From contig JAKLJG010000003.1 of NCBI GenBank assembly GCA_023151255.1, forward strand, positions 1 to 64,000: a stretch of 64,000 nt of DNA, given 5' to 3'. Position numbers and translations under genes: made by a program. Origin of the DNA: Cyclobacteriaceae bacterium (lineage in GTDB: Bacteria; Bacteroidota; Bacteroidia; Cytophagales; Cyclobacteriaceae). This document shows positions 34,927 through 43,013 of the stretch, piece by piece. Below the pieces are notes generated by a model. It searched no databases and had not been told where the DNA came from. It saw nothing but the letters and a program-made list of their open reading frames with translations. The number at the start of each line of letters is the position of its first letter. Positions within the stretch are counted from its first letter, which is position 1.

Positions 34927-34949
34927 ACTTAAGACATAAGTAGCAAGAC
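34924..34949 (+). repeat. heptad-periodic repeat, copy 3
   Basis: It begins at the fadE stop TAG and ends with AGACATAAGTAGCAAGAC (34932-34949), identical to 18 bases of copy 1 (31435-31452). One 7-base period is missing relative to copies 1 and 2. Confidence 0.65.
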
Positions 34950-34955
34950 AAAAAA

Positions 34956-34986
34956 AAACCCGGGAGCAGTTCCGGGTTTCTTTTAT
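34956..34986 (+). terminator. rho-independent terminator of the fad operon
   Basis: An 8-bp stem AAACCCGG / CCGGGTTT with an 8-base loop is preceded by A residues and followed by CTTTTAT. It ends the marR-fadN-fadA-S23-fadE run. Confidence 0.8.
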
Positions 34987-35040
34987 CGTGTAAGCAGAAT
35001 AACGCTGTTATCCAAGACACGCTTATTACAGCAATCCTTT

Positions 35041-35316
35041 CTATTCCAACCGGTGTTTTAATTTCTCATGATTTGCCCAGAACCGTTCTTCAATTTGGTG
35101 TACTACACGCTGAAATTCCGGTGAACGCTCGATGGCTTTTACATTTTTTGCCCTCAGACACTTTTGTTTTGGAATGACTACACCCCTTTACCTGATGGCA
35201 GCAGAATGACAAGCTTGGATACTGGCTGTTTTGGCGTTGGCAGTAAATATCTGAACCGGCCCGGCCGCCTCCTTGGCTACCTCAGCCGGGCGGCCTATCC
35301 GGTGTAGATCCTTCAC
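35041..35316 (-). pseudogene. decayed coding remnants (possible SDR tail and an unidentified C-terminus)
   Basis: The 599-bp stretch 34927-35525 has no intact gene. On the minus strand a 42-codon open segment (35316-35188) reads LHRIGRPAEVAKEAAG..., resembling the RxGxPEEVA part of short-chain dehydrogenases, then degenerates and stops. Immediately below it, 35190-35041 holds an open C-terminus, AKNVKAIERSPEFQRVVHQ then IEERFWANHEKLKHRLE and stop, without any start codon. Both look like fragments of once-functional genes. From 35317 to 35525 I see nothing coding. The SDR match is weak. Confidence 0.4.
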
Positions 35317-35525
35317 ATGGTTTTTTTATACCTCGGCTCTCTTTTGATTTTTCCAACAGCATGACCGGTGCCGGTGAAATTTGCAACCGTACTTATTTTC
35401 ACTGTTGGCTGTTGCTTAATCGCTTATGAAGCCATATGTAAAATCCGTTGGCTTAAACCTTTTTTGGCTTAAGAACTAAGTAACACAATCAGCAATTCGG
35501 CAATAGGAGTGGATGGTGCCGCAAA

Positions 35526-37187
35526 CTATTGTTCAGTTGCCTCAACAAGTAGTTTTTTTAATTCGGCCTCTTCAATAAAGGCAGCCGGACCGCCATCGGC
35601 CGTATACACTTCACCATTTTTTCGGATCAGTACAAAACCAGGTGTATTTTTGATTTTGTACTTCCGGAATAGTTCAGAATCTCCTCTGATGCGGTAATTC
35701 ACGATGCCGTCAGCAAACAGATTATAGCGGACAACCCGCTCTTCCCAGAGTTTGGTATCATTCTCTTTTGAAAGAAAAATAACCATCAGGTGGTTCCGGT
35801 AAAGCTTATGCAGGCGTTTCACCTCTTCAAGCTGCTGTACACAGCTGCGGTCGCAGGTATTGTCCCAAAAAACCAGGTACAGCATTTTTTTGCTCTTGTT
35901 AAAATCTTTTAGCCAATTGAATTTTTCCTCTGCCTCCACGTTGCCTTGTGAGGTGCTCCATTCATATTTTTTATACAACTCAAATTGCCGGCTCAGCGGA
36001 ATACCTTTGCCTAAATCGTAGATGATCCGATCTTCCAGGGGCGTTGTTTTTAGCATATTGTGGTTACTCCAGAAACCAGAGTCATACGGAATGGTAAGTA
36101 GTTCGGATTTGCCTGGCTCCTTGCCCTCAAACCTAAATTTCGGATCATGATTGATTCCGCCCGACATCAGTTCAATGTGAAAAAAATGACGGCCGCTGTC
36201 GGAAAAATGGGTTTCGCCTTCACGGATGAAATGATACGGATAGTATTTGTCGTTGTATTTCCGGTAAAAAGCCGAGGTTTTAACAGATACACCGGCAGTG
36301 TGTTTCAACTCCTCTACTTTTACAAAAGCATACGTGTCGGTTGTGATGTACAGCATACCCCTGGCATGTGGCGCGGGCACATACCCGGTAGTAGTTAGGA
36401 TAGAGTCTTGTTTGTGTGAGAAGCTGATTTTATAAACATCCCGCCCGTCAAACGCTGTGATACCTTCAAATTTAAACGTATAGTTTTCAAAATCCGTTTT
36501 CAGATTACTCACCTCCTCGTACATTTTGAGGTAATTACTTTTTTCAAGCAGTTGGTAGCCTACCAGATCGACCTGCAGAATGCTACGCAATGAAATGGGC
36601 GTATGTCCTTGCGCGGTTAGGGTGTTGTCGAGGCTCCTGCGCAGTTGGGTTACGCGCATTTCCTCCTTCTCGCCCGCCCGTTTGCGCGAGGGCTTGTAAC
36701 CCTGGTGTTTCCATACATCCACAAAAGCCTCGATCAGGCGTCCGTAAACGGAATCATCTTTGCAATAGTGCCGGTAAAAAAATTGTTGCAGAAACGACTG
36801 GTTATCGTAATTGCGGGTAGTATTGGCAAATGCCCGCTGTACAACCCTGCGGGCATTGATGGGCCGGTGGGTAACAACAATTTCACTGAGCTCAATAGTA
36901 AATGGAGTCAGGCGAATGAGTTTCATATCTTCCGGGGAACTGACCATCAATGAAACGTAGCCCACGCATGAAACTTTTATAGAGGCTCCCTCAGGTATAA
37001 GCAGAGTAAACTCACCATCCAGGTTCGAGCTGGTGCCCATGGCCGTGCCCAGCACGCCAATCGAGGCAAATGGAATTGGATTGCCGGTTTCGCGGTCAAC
37101 AATCTTTCCTTCAACTTTTTTCTGACAATAGCCAGGGAATTGAACCAGCAGAAAAAATGCCCACCCGATGGTTAACCTGCGATGCAT
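35526..37187 (-). CDS. carboxypeptidase-regulatory domain protein with C-terminal thioredoxin fold
   Basis: 553 residues. Signal peptide (IGWAFFLLVQFPGYCQ), then a CarboxypepD_reg-like domain (about 23-105: VEGKIVDRETGNPIPFASI, DGEFTLLIPEG). A large central beta-rich part (about 110-410) of the type often following that domain comes next, and finally a thioredoxin-like domain (about 430-553) with MLYLVFWDNTCDRSC, the Cys pair at about 445 and 449 spaced CxxxC instead of CxxC, and NTPGFVLIRKNGEVYTA. Exported, probably periplasmic or at the outer membrane. The fusion suggests redox activity on an anchored scaffold. It has its own promoter and is separate from the fadD operon. Confidence 0.75.
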   Translation of the reverse strand: MHRRLTIGWAFFLLVQFPGYCQKKVEGKIVDRETGNPIPFASIGVLGTAMGTSSNLDGEFTLLIPEGASIKVSCVGYVSLMVSSPEDMKLIRLTPFTIELSEIVVTHRPINARRVVQRAFANTTRNYDNQSFLQQFFYRHYCKDDSVYGRLIEAFVDVWKHQGYKPSRKRAGEKEEMRVTQLRRSLDNTLTAQGHTPISLRSILQVDLVGYQLLEKSNYLKMYEEVSNLKTDFENYTFKFEGITAFDGRDVYKISFSHKQDSILTTTGYVPAPHARGMLYITTDTYAFVKVEELKHTAGVSVKTSAFYRKYNDKYYPYHFIREGETHFSDSGRHFFHIELMSGGINHDPKFRFEGKEPGKSELLTIPYDSGFWSNHNMLKTTPLEDRIIYDLGKGIPLSRQFELYKKYEWSTSQGNVEAEEKFNWLKDFNKSKKMLYLVFWDNTCDRSCVQQLEEVKRLHKLYRNHLMVIFLSKENDTKLWEERVVRYNLFADGIVNYRIRGDSELFRKYKIKNTPGFVLIRKNGEVYTADGGPAAFIEEAELKKLLVEATEQ

Positions 37188-37214
37188 TATTATAACAACG
37201 TTGATTTTAAAATC

Positions 37215-37244
37215 GAAAAATAGATTTATCTACAAGTTATCAAA
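37215..37244 (-). promoter_or_regulatory. promoter of the thioredoxin-fold fusion gene
   Basis: On the minus strand: TTTG (37244-37241), 18 nt, then TATTTTTC (37222-37215, one mismatch to TAnnTTTG), about 28 nt before the ATG at 37187. Confidence 0.5.
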
Positions 37245-37297
37245 GAATTTGTTTATGAGCCCGAAGTTTTTAATCAAATACGGTTACTGCCAACTGA

Positions 37298-39088
37298 TTA
37301 CTGATAAAGTTTTTCTATGGCCGTCTCGTGTTTAAGTAACAGTTTACTGCGTATCAGTTTAAAAGATGTGGTTAGCTCGCCCGTATCAACCGTCCATTCG
37401 GTATCACTCAGTATAAATTTTTTTATCCGTTTATAATTTTCAAGCGCGGTATTGAGCCGGTCAATTTCCTCCTGTATTTTTTGCTGCACCTTAATATTAT
37501 GAATCATAAAAGCCGGGGAAGTCCAGTGAACACCGGTTTCTTCACACCAGCGTTTTAGTAATACAAAGTTGGGCACCAACACCGCACTTACAAACGGCTT
37601 GTTAAACCCGACAACTATGCATTGTGAAATAAAGGGGGAGGACGTGATATGATCCTCCAGTTGTTGTGGCGATATGTAAATACCGGCCGTGGTTTTAAAG
37701 ATATCTTTTTTTCGTCCGGTAATCATCAGGAATTTCCGGTCAACAAACTTTCCCATATCTCCGGTTCGCAGCCAACCGTTCGTCAGCACTTCGGCTGTTA
37801 GGTCGGGCCTTTTATAATAACCTTGCATAATATTCGGGCCCCGCACCAGAAATTCACCCTCACCGGTTTCATTGGGTTGGTCGATGATTACTTCAACTCC
37901 CGGCACCGGCAGGCCAACGGTTCCAAACCGATTCATACCGGGCTGAGGGCGGTTAACCGAAATAAAGGGCGAGGCCTCCGTCATGCCGTAGCCGGAAAGT
38001 ACCATTATACCGGTAGCTGAAAACAGCTGGGCAATATCGGGCCGTAAGGCAGCAGCGCCCACAATAACAAACCGGGCCTTTCCGCCCAAAAAATTGCGCC
38101 AGTGATTAAGCACCAATACCTTGGCAAGTAATAGCTTTAATCGAAATACAGGCCCTCCCCGCAGTTCGCTTTTATAGTGCTGCCCAACGTTCATGGCCCA
38201 ACTGATGAGTTTTCGCTTAACAATGTTTTTTGATGCCTGCTGTTCAAGCAGGTAGTCGTACATTTTTTCCAGTGTTTTCGGAACGCTCGTACAAAAGGCC
38301 GGCTTAACTGATTTAAAATCAGCATTGATACTTTCTTTTGAATGGCTGAAATAAATATTCACCCCAAAGGCCATGTAGGCGTAACAGGTTGTGCGTTCAA
38401 AAATATGACTGAAGGGGAGGAAACTTAATGCCCTTTCACCGGGATTAGCGGGTAGTACCGGAAGAATGGATTTAATGTTGCTTACCACGTTTTTATGCGA
38501 TAACACAACGCCTTTTGAAACACCGGAAGTGCCCGAGGTATATAAGATAACCAGCGTATCGTTTTCGCTAACATTGCTTTTAACCGATTCCAGTTGCTTC
38601 CTTGTGTTGTTTGCTGCTTTGCTGCCAAAGCCGGCAAAGTAACCGTTTTCATTTTTTTCGAGGTGAAAGCACTGCCTTATACTGGCTGCCTTTTCAGCGG
38701 CAAGCTGTGTTTTATAATAAAGCCCTGTTGTTGCCGTGATGCAAAGTTTGGCCTGTGTTTCGTTAAGGATAAACAGCAGTTCCTCCGGAGAGGAAGTGGG
38801 ATGAACAGGAACCACAATCATTCCGATTTGCTGGCAGGCAAAATCAACTATCATCCATTCCGCGCTGCCCATAAGCGGTACAATGGCAACAACGTCACCG
38901 GGTACATAGCCCTGTTCCAGCAACCAGCATGAAGTTTCATCGATACGTTTTTGAATCTCGGCTGTTGACCATGCTACCCATTTGCCGTGGGCAAATGAAT
39001 GGAGGCTTTCCTGCTGCGGAAATTTTTTTTGCTGATAAGCAACCAAATCAAACACACGGGTAAAATCTATGGTTGATGCGTGGGTCAT
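37298..39088 (-). CDS. fadD: long-chain fatty acid-CoA ligase
   Basis: 596-residue AMP-forming acyl-CoA synthetase that activates fatty acids for beta-oxidation or lipid synthesis. P-loop LVILYTSGTSGVSKGVV, the A5-type GYGMTEASPFIS, WLRTGDMGKF and the GRKKDIFKTTAG hinge. Length is that of the bacterial long-chain (FAA1/ACSL-like) group. Its ATG overlaps the upstream alpha/beta hydrolase stop (ATGA), so the two hydrolases and this gene form an operon. It is linked in function to the nearby fadNAE locus on the other strand. Confidence 0.92.
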   Translation of the reverse strand: MTHASTIDFTRVFDLVAYQQKKFPQQESLHSFAHGKWVAWSTAEIQKRIDETSCWLLEQGYVPGDVVAIVPLMGSAEWMIVDFACQQIGMIVVPVHPTSSPEELLFILNETQAKLCITATTGLYYKTQLAAEKAASIRQCFHLEKNENGYFAGFGSKAANNTRKQLESVKSNVSENDTLVILYTSGTSGVSKGVVLSHKNVVSNIKSILPVLPANPGERALSFLPFSHIFERTTCYAYMAFGVNIYFSHSKESINADFKSVKPAFCTSVPKTLEKMYDYLLEQQASKNIVKRKLISWAMNVGQHYKSELRGGPVFRLKLLLAKVLVLNHWRNFLGGKARFVIVGAAALRPDIAQLFSATGIMVLSGYGMTEASPFISVNRPQPGMNRFGTVGLPVPGVEVIIDQPNETGEGEFLVRGPNIMQGYYKRPDLTAEVLTNGWLRTGDMGKFVDRKFLMITGRKKDIFKTTAGIYISPQQLEDHITSSPFISQCIVVGFNKPFVSAVLVPNFVLLKRWCEETGVHWTSPAFMIHNIKVQQKIQEEIDRLNTALENYKRIKKFILSDTEWTVDTGELTTSFKLIRSKLLLKHETAIEKLYQ

Positions 39089-39900
39089 CAGGATTTGACT
39101 GGATTGGGGGCTACATACAGAATATCGTAAAGCACTTCGTAAAATTCCTGAAAATCCGGAAGGTTGTTATGACGCGCACCTTCGATGGCATGCAATGTAA
39201 TTTTGTCGGGGTACAGGTCTTTCAGCATATTACTTTGCTTAAAGGATATAAGCCTGTCGTGTGTGCCATGGATTATATGAATCGGGCATAATACATTTTT
39301 CAAGTATAAATCGGTGCGGAGGTCGTAACGCAGTATCCATTTCATCGGAAATAGAAAACCGTAACGGTTCGCGTTGTACAGGAAGCTATAGTAGGGCGAA
39401 TCCAGAACCAGCATTCGAGGCTTATTCCATGATGCTATCCGGGCGGCAATGCCCGTGCCGAACGAGCGGCCAAAAACCACAATGTGCTCTTCAGAATAAC
39501 GCGTGGTAAGCCATCGGTAAAGAAACTGGGCATCGTCAAAAAGTTTTATTTGTGTGCGTTTGCCCCGGCTTTTGCCAAAGCCGCGGTAATCCATCATAAA
39601 AAAGTCGTAGCCGTTGCTTACAAAGTCTTTAGCGAATTTTCCCCACCCTTTAATGCTGCGCGAATTACCTTTTAAATAATAGATAACACCCCGTGAGTTT
39701 GGTACTGTAAAATGAACGGCATTGATACGGCCGCCATCTTCCATTTCGAAAGTATATTCTTCAAATGGAAAAGCGTATTGAAATTTAAAGTGCGATGCGA
39801 GTACCTCGGGCCTGAAAAAAAACAGGTGCTGCAAAAAATATAGCAGCAGGCATAACCCCACATAAATGATGGCAATACTGCTAAGCAATGTGGCCCACAT
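39088..39900 (-). CDS. alpha/beta hydrolase, membrane-anchored, paralogue A
   Basis: 270 residues with an N-terminal membrane segment (LLSSIAIIYVGLCLLLYFL), then an ABHD13/BEM46-like hydrolase: oxyanion-side YYLKGNS, FMMDYRGFGKSRG, nucleophile motif FGRSFGTGIA, acid in HGTHDRLIS and His in EGARHNNLPDF. Probably an esterase or thioesterase facing the periplasm. 38 bp after paralogue B and overlapping fadD, suggesting release of fatty acids from esters before CoA activation (inference). Confidence 0.85.
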   Translation of the reverse strand: MWATLLSSIAIIYVGLCLLLYFLQHLFFFRPEVLASHFKFQYAFPFEEYTFEMEDGGRINAVHFTVPNSRGVIYYLKGNSRSIKGWGKFAKDFVSNGYDFFMMDYRGFGKSRGKRTQIKLFDDAQFLYRWLTTRYSEEHIVVFGRSFGTGIAARIASWNKPRMLVLDSPYYSFLYNANRYGFLFPMKWILRYDLRTDLYLKNVLCPIHIIHGTHDRLISFKQSNMLKDLYPDKITLHAIEGARHNNLPDFQEFYEVLYDILYVAPNPVKS

Positions 39901-39938
39901 TGCTACAAGTTACACGGGCCATGCAGTTGGTGCAAGCA

Positions 39939-40754
39939 TTACTGCAAAGCTTCAGAAAGTTTTGTCTGATAAAGCTGAAACTCACTCAGGTTATCATGAG
40001 TGCCCTCTTCAATAACGATAAACTCATCAACCGGCATTAACACCTTCTTTAGTTGGAGGGCGGAGTGAAGCGAAACAATCAGGTCGTTTGTTCCATGAAA
40101 AATCAGTTTCCGGCAGGTAGCTTGCCCTAGCCTGTCGATAGTTGGGAACGTGTAGCGAAGCGGAAAAATCCGGGTCAAGGGTCTGAACACCGGATTTACT
40201 GCGCCCTGTAAGTTATTAAAAGGTGTTTCCAATATCAGCAAATCCGGAGTTGTTTTCGAAGCGAGGTGAGAAGCCACTGCTGACCCTAACGAGCGACCGA
40301 AGAGGATGATCTTATTTGGCTTCAGGTTTTGTTGTGCCCACAACCACACCGCATTCGCGTCAGCATACAAACCCTGCTCGGTGGATTTACCCGTGCTTTT
40401 GCCGTAGCCTCTGTAATCGAAAACCAATACATGGTAATTATAGCGGGTAAGCGCTGATGCAATTTCGCCCCACCGCTTCAGGTTGCCGGAATTGCCGTGA
40501 AAGTAAATGATTAGCCCCTTCGAAGAATCGGAAGGAGAAAACAACAAGGCATTAAGGGTTTCGCCATCATCTGTTTCAATATAAATCTCCTCAAACGGTA
40601 CTGTAAATGAAAAGCCGAACGATGGTTCCAGTTTTTCGGCCTGAAAGATCAGCGCATCCTGGAAGAAGAAAATCAGCAGCACAGAAAGCATGGTGAGCAC
40701 CAAGCCAAGAATGGCAGGCCATTTAAGCCATTGAAATAAGCGGGCAATGCGCAA
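39939..40754 (-). CDS. alpha/beta hydrolase, membrane-anchored, paralogue B
   Basis: 271 residues, TTG start. Same architecture as paralogue A: membrane segment AILGLVLTMLSVLLIFFF, YFHGNSGNLKRWGE, VFDYRGYGKSTGKS, nucleophile motif FGRSLGSAVA, acid in HGTNDLIVS, His in EEGTHDNLSEF. First gene of the hydrolase-hydrolase-fadD operon. The two paralogues are alike along their length but clearly diverged, so the duplication is old. Confidence 0.85.
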   Translation of the reverse strand: MRIARLFQWLKWPAILGLVLTMLSVLLIFFFQDALIFQAEKLEPSFGFSFTVPFEEIYIETDDGETLNALLFSPSDSSKGLIIYFHGNSGNLKRWGEIASALTRYNYHVLVFDYRGYGKSTGKSTEQGLYADANAVWLWAQQNLKPNKIILFGRSLGSAVASHLASKTTPDLLILETPFNNLQGAVNPVFRPLTRIFPLRYTFPTIDRLGQATCRKLIFHGTNDLIVSLHSALQLKKVLMPVDEFIVIEEGTHDNLSEFQLYQTKLSEALQ

Positions 40755-40771
40755 GGCGGTGTTGATTTATG

Positions 40772-40800
40772 TACAGATAAAATGTTCGAAAGCGTACAAA
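40772..40800 (-). promoter_or_regulatory. possible promoter of the hydrolase-fadD operon
   Basis: On the minus strand TTTG (40800-40797), 17 nt, then TATCTGTA (40779-40772), which is two mismatches from TAnnTTTG. It lies about 20 nt before the TTG start at 40754. Confidence 0.3.
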
Positions 40801-40900
40801 CAGAGAGCCACCCGTTTCAGCCATCGTTCATTTGATTGTCAAAAATAAACATTTGGTTCGTTGGTCGGATTTTTGGTACCTAACCCTAAAACCCGTTACC

Positions 40901-41188
40901 ATGGCAAAAGGTTGTGCTTCAGTAATTCTGATTTTTTTGTTGGTGATCACGTGTCCTGTGTGGATAGGAATTGGCGCAGGGTTACTTGGATTAATTGGAG
41001 GCATTCTGGGGGCCGTGGTGGGCGTGGTGGCCGGAATTTTTGGCGCCATATTCGGAGTAATTGGCAAAGTGTTGGGAATAACCGTGAGCGCCATCGTTTA
41101 CCCTTTTAGTTTCAGTCCGGTAACTGTAGTTTTGATAATCGCTATTATCATACTGATACTACGTCCGCGCAATAGATCAGCTAAGTAA
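40901..41188 (+). CDS. glycine-rich small membrane protein
   Basis: 95 residues, nearly all hydrophobic: SVILIFLLVITCPVWIGIGA, then a Gly/Ile/Val-rich block LLGLIGGILGAVVGVVAGIF with periodic small residues (glycine-zipper-like), and a final membrane segment VTVVLIIAIIILIL before a basic tail. ATG at 40901 is chosen over earlier in-frame codons because the membrane core starts there. It may be a phage-shock-like or envelope stress membrane protein, but there is no firm match. Overlaps the convergent next gene by 8 bp. Confidence 0.6.
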   Translation: MAKGCASVILIFLLVITCPVWIGIGAGLLGLIGGILGAVVGVVAGIFGAIFGVIGKVLGITVSAIVYPFSFSPVTVVLIIAIIILILRPRNRSAK

Positions 41189-41567
41189 TCGGATGTTTAT
41201 TGTATAGGGCAGGGTTTAAAAAATATTTGCTGTATACGGGATAACGCTTTACTGCGATTAGGTTCGGCTTGTTGTTTTCATAAAACACCACGCGGTAGTA
41301 AAACTCAAATCCTTTTTCTACCCTGATTTGCCTTTTCAGCATATACCACTCTTTATTGTAAGGGTTTAGCACTTTTACCTGGATGGTGTAAAGACCGGGG
41401 GTACTGCGTATGCGCACAAAATTCTCAGGGTCTTTGTTGTATAACTTGCCGTTGACAAACACCTGCATGGAAGAAAATTTTTCGGCCTGAATAGCAATGG
41501 CTGATATATAAGCTTGACCGGCCAGGCTGCCGAGCATAAATACACCAACTGTTATCAACCGCTTCAT
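41181..41567 (-). CDS. secreted hypothetical protein
   Basis: 128 residues from ATG 41567, which gives a standard signal peptide MKRLITVGVFMLGSLAGQA. The mature part (about 110 residues) looks beta-rich: VFVNGKLYNKDPENFVRI, GLYTIQVKVLNPYNKEWY, FEFYYRVVFYENNKP, suggesting a small Ig- or DUF-like domain. An earlier in-frame start at 41600 would bury the signal peptide. No family recognised. Separate from the next minus gene by about 50 bp. Confidence 0.6.
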   Translation of the reverse strand: MKRLITVGVFMLGSLAGQAYISAIAIQAEKFSSMQVFVNGKLYNKDPENFVRIRSTPGLYTIQVKVLNPYNKEWYMLKRQIRVEKGFEFYYRVVFYENNKPNLIAVKRYPVYSKYFLNPALYNKHPIT

Positions 41568-41617
41568 ATCAATATCATTTATAAAAAAAGCAACCATCAT
41601 GCCAACCGCACTTATGG

Positions 41618-42649
41618 TTAATTTACCTTCATTTCGTTCCGCAATCCTTTAATAAAATTTTTTAGGGCCTGTTGCCAGGTGGTATCGGCATCCCATTTTG
41701 GACCAAGAAAAACATGGCCAAATTCAATATGACGCACATAAAATTTGTGCACTTCCACATCGGCTGCAATGGTTTTTATTTGTTCCTGCCCGTTTGGATA
41801 GGTTACCGAAACCAAGGCGCTCTCGCCTTTACTCAGGTCATACCCCAGCAATTGTTTGGCAGCAGGGCCCCGTGTGTGGATGTGCCGAAGCAGGTAAGCA
41901 GATCCCTGTTTACGTAGTTCAGTTTCGGGCAGGTTCGCATCCACCAGTTTGTATTTAAACGGATAGCTTTTCATGATCTCTTCCAGTTCGCTGTCCATTT
42001 TTTCGTTTCCGAATTTTTGAACCGCGAGGTAATCTACTTTTAAATCGTACGCAAAAAGTTCGTTGCGGTTGCCGGTGAATACCGGAATCATCAGGTCAAT
42101 TTCAGGGACCTCGTTGATAAGCAGGTTTTGTTTCCGCCTGCCGGCCAACGCAGTGCGATATAAAATCATCAGCGCTTCATCCAGCAAGCGGTGCTGGGTT
42201 TTCCAAACGTCAGCAGGGATGGTAAGCGTGTTGCTCTCAACAACAACCAGCGGGCTAATCATCAGTTCATAACCGGCATTGTTTTTAAAAGCAAAAACCA
42301 GATTTCCCACCTCGCGATTTTGCAGGTACTTCACAAATGCCTGAGTGATATCAGCCCCGGCAAAGAGTTTGTCAGCCTGGGTGTAACCCACAGCATCAAT
42401 ACCGGTTTTTACCAGGCCGGCATGCAGCGTGTTAATTTCTTTTTCGGTAAATGTGTAATCCGTAAAAACAAAAACCCGTGTGCTGAGAATGGATTCCGGC
42501 ATGGGGCCGTTGCCGGCCCGTTGCAGGTTGGCAATGCTTTGTCCGAAAACAAGGGTTGGCACTAGTATTAGAAAGCAGGCGAACGGGCTCACATTAACAG
42601 AACGGATAGACCTTCTTGATATTTTTAATTGTTTAATAAATGCCCACAT
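41618..42649 (-). CDS. secreted hypothetical protein
   Basis: 343 residues from ATG 42649. A hydrophobic signal segment FACFLILVPTLVFGQ sits after an unusually long basic N-region; GTG at 42592 would give a shorter signal peptide and avoid overlap with the Rieske gene. The mature part is soluble with mixed alpha/beta sequence (RVFVFTDYTFTEKEINTLH, VGNLVFAFKNNAGYELMIS, LRHIHTRGPAAKQLLGYD). No family recognised. It follows the Rieske gene closely and may be cotranscribed. Confidence 0.6.
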   Translation of the reverse strand: MWAFIKQLKISRRSIRSVNVSPFACFLILVPTLVFGQSIANLQRAGNGPMPESILSTRVFVFTDYTFTEKEINTLHAGLVKTGIDAVGYTQADKLFAGADITQAFVKYLQNREVGNLVFAFKNNAGYELMISPLVVVESNTLTIPADVWKTQHRLLDEALMILYRTALAGRRKQNLLINEVPEIDLMIPVFTGNRNELFAYDLKVDYLAVQKFGNEKMDSELEEIMKSYPFKYKLVDANLPETELRKQGSAYLLRHIHTRGPAAKQLLGYDLSKGESALVSVTYPNGQEQIKTIAADVEVHKFYVRHIEFGHVFLGPKWDADTTWQQALKNFIKGLRNEMKVN

Positions 42650-42956
42650 AAAATCCGGTTGCATCGGCTTTAACAGGATAGGTAATCAAATCGGCTGAAC
42701 GCGATGCGAGTTCACGTCCGGTTTGCAAATCAAAACAGTAATTGTGCCACGGGCATATGATTTCACCCAGGTGGTTAACCATGCCTTTGCTGAGCGATTC
42801 ACCGTTATGTGTACACTTGTCTTGCACCGCGTAAAATTGTTTGTTGTGCCGCACAATACAAATACGCCTGCCATGGATGATAGCCAACTGGGGCTTGTCC
42901 GGCATTAACCGGTTGCACGCTTCTGTCTCATCAGCAAATATTTTTACCCATTCCAT
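42633..42956 (-). CDS. Rieske [2Fe-2S] ferredoxin-like protein
   Basis: 107 residues. Both cluster-binding boxes are present: CTHNG near residue 49 and CPWHNYCFD near residue 69, i.e. CxH and CxxH. Length and motifs match the small soluble Rieske proteins that feed electrons to oxygenases or nitrite reductase-like partners. The larger open frame to 43157 includes sequence antisense to the divergent M20 gene, so ATG 42956 is preferred. Partner unknown; divergent from M20D hydrolase with a 57-bp gap. Confidence 0.88.
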   Translation of the reverse strand: MEWVKIFADETEACNRLMPDKPQLAIIHGRRICIVRHNKQFYAVQDKCTHNGESLSKGMVNHLGEIICPWHNYCFDLQTGRELASRSADLITYPVKADATGFYVGIY

Positions 42957-42965
42957 ACAACCCGG

Positions 42966-42996
42966 TTGGCCGAAGATCAGGTTTTTTCTATCTTGT
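42966..42996 (+). promoter_or_regulatory. promoter of the M20D hydrolase gene
   Basis: TTG (42966-42968), 20 nt, then TATCTTGT (42989-42996), one or two mismatches to TAnnTTTG. The ATG is at 43014. Confidence 0.45.
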
Positions 42997-43013
42997 TTCA
43001 AATCAAAATCCTG

